From the NCBI GenBank assembly GCA_023151115.1, contig JAKLJP010000004.1, positions 186,001 to 250,000 on the forward strand: a stretch of 64,000 nt of DNA, in the 5' to 3' direction. The notes beneath the pieces were generated by a model. That model did no database searches. It was not told the origin of the DNA and worked only from the letters and a program-made list of their open reading frames with translations. Both the position numbers and the translations under genes were made by a program. The DNA comes from Anaerolineae bacterium (GTDB lineage Bacteria; Chloroflexota; Anaerolineae; 4572-78; J111). Below, in pieces: positions 63,702 to 64,000 of this stretch. Position 1 is the first letter of the stretch. Every line of letters starts with the position of its first letter.

Positions 63702-63950
63702 ATGAAAGAAGGATTACTTTGGTTCGACAATGATCCTCAACGCAAAATGGCTGATAAGATCAATCGGGCTGCCACCCGTTATCAGACCAGATTTGGCCGC
63801 CGCCCCACAACTTGCTACATCAGCAGTGCTGACTTCGACGGGCAGGTTGACGAGATTAATGGCATCCGCTTAAGACCTGTCACAGATGTGCGCCGCCATC
63901 ACTTCTGGATCGGCGAGGAGCAGGATTCGCATAAAGCTAAAGCTGCTTGA
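63702..63950 (+). CDS. small basic protein of unknown function
   Basis: 82 residues. MKEGLLWFDNDPQRKMADKI, then RAATRYQTRFGRRPTTCYIS, then INGIRLRPVTDVRRHHFWIG, and a basic tail. The mix of amphipathic helix, basic residues and Cys suggests a compact nucleic-acid-associated protein, but no family is known to me. GGAGG lies 7 bases before the ATG. It continues the FtsK-like/membrane-protein cluster. Confidence 0.7.
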   Translation: MKEGLLWFDNDPQRKMADKINRAATRYQTRFGRRPTTCYISSADFDGQVDEINGIRLRPVTDVRRHHFWIGEEQDSHKAKAA

Positions 63951-63993
63951 GAATTGCTATGAGGAAGCCTTCTGAGTTAGGTAGAGAGTAACG

Positions 63994-64000
63994 ATGAGCA
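63994..64000 (+). CDS. possible start of a further gene
   Basis: An ATG at 63994 follows GAGAG about 9 bases upstream; only two codons and one extra base are in the window, so nothing can be said about the product. Confidence 0.3.

Overview
The window looks like a chromosomal segment of a Chloroflexota bacterium, probably Anaerolineae-like. This is inferred from the style of the proteins, the GAAC-N4-GTTC type of SOS box, moderately high GC with GC-rich third codon positions, and dense dispersed repeats between genes; no rRNA or marker gene proves it. No rRNA, tRNA, CRISPR array or complete insertion sequence was seen.

Layout. 1-6.3 kb: end of an exported protein, an RND/ABC-type adaptor lipoprotein with its TetR regulator (shared operator), a PatB/MalY C-S lyase and an M3 oligoendopeptidase. 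6.3-7.8 kb: a mazEF pair, then a single integron gene cassette with a recognisable attC site but no integrase. 8.1-19.7 kb: acyl-CoA ligase, a second TetR regulator diverging from a VOC protein, TerC, PRC-barrel protein, a double-RCK channel-like protein, a histidine kinase/response regulator pair, a polytopic membrane protein and a saccharopine-dehydrogenase-like protein. 20.2-30.0 kb: a methylmalonyl-CoA module (mutA, mutB, meaB, epimerase) that interconverts succinyl-CoA and methylmalonyl-CoA, then DUF488, a toxin-antitoxin pair inserted between a broken and an intact copy of a MaoC hydratase gene, and a sugar-isomerase-like protein. 30.0-42.7 kb: a large multidomain SLATT / deoxyribosyltransferase-like / TPR / SLOG-like protein, a PH-domain protein, a methyltransferase, a GAF-PAS histidine kinase, a lone TadA/CpaF ATPase, and two M1-type metallopeptidase lipoproteins flanking half of a TSUP permease. 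42.7-58.4 kb: a complete nuoA-N respiratory complex I operon with a fused nuoCD and a good sigma-70 type promoter. 58.5-64 kb: STAS protein, response regulator, then an SOS-controlled block: lexA, a small effector-associated-domain-like protein and a second lexA-like gene, each with an SOS box inside the promoter spacer, followed by a soluble FtsK/SpoIIIE-type ATPase and two small proteins.

The most notable items are (i) the SOS block, in which the second LexA paralogue keeps the Ser/Lys dyad but has no Ala-Gly cleavage site; (ii) the 1106-residue predicted conflict/immunity protein at 30-33.3 kb; (iii) the orphan integron cassette; (iv) short tandem repeats that are common between genes here but have also been captured as coding sequence, building signal peptides of two exported proteins and a segment of a membrane protein; (v) the toxin-antitoxin insertion that replaced most of a MaoC gene with a diverged copy; and (vi) several families of palindromic dispersed repeats.
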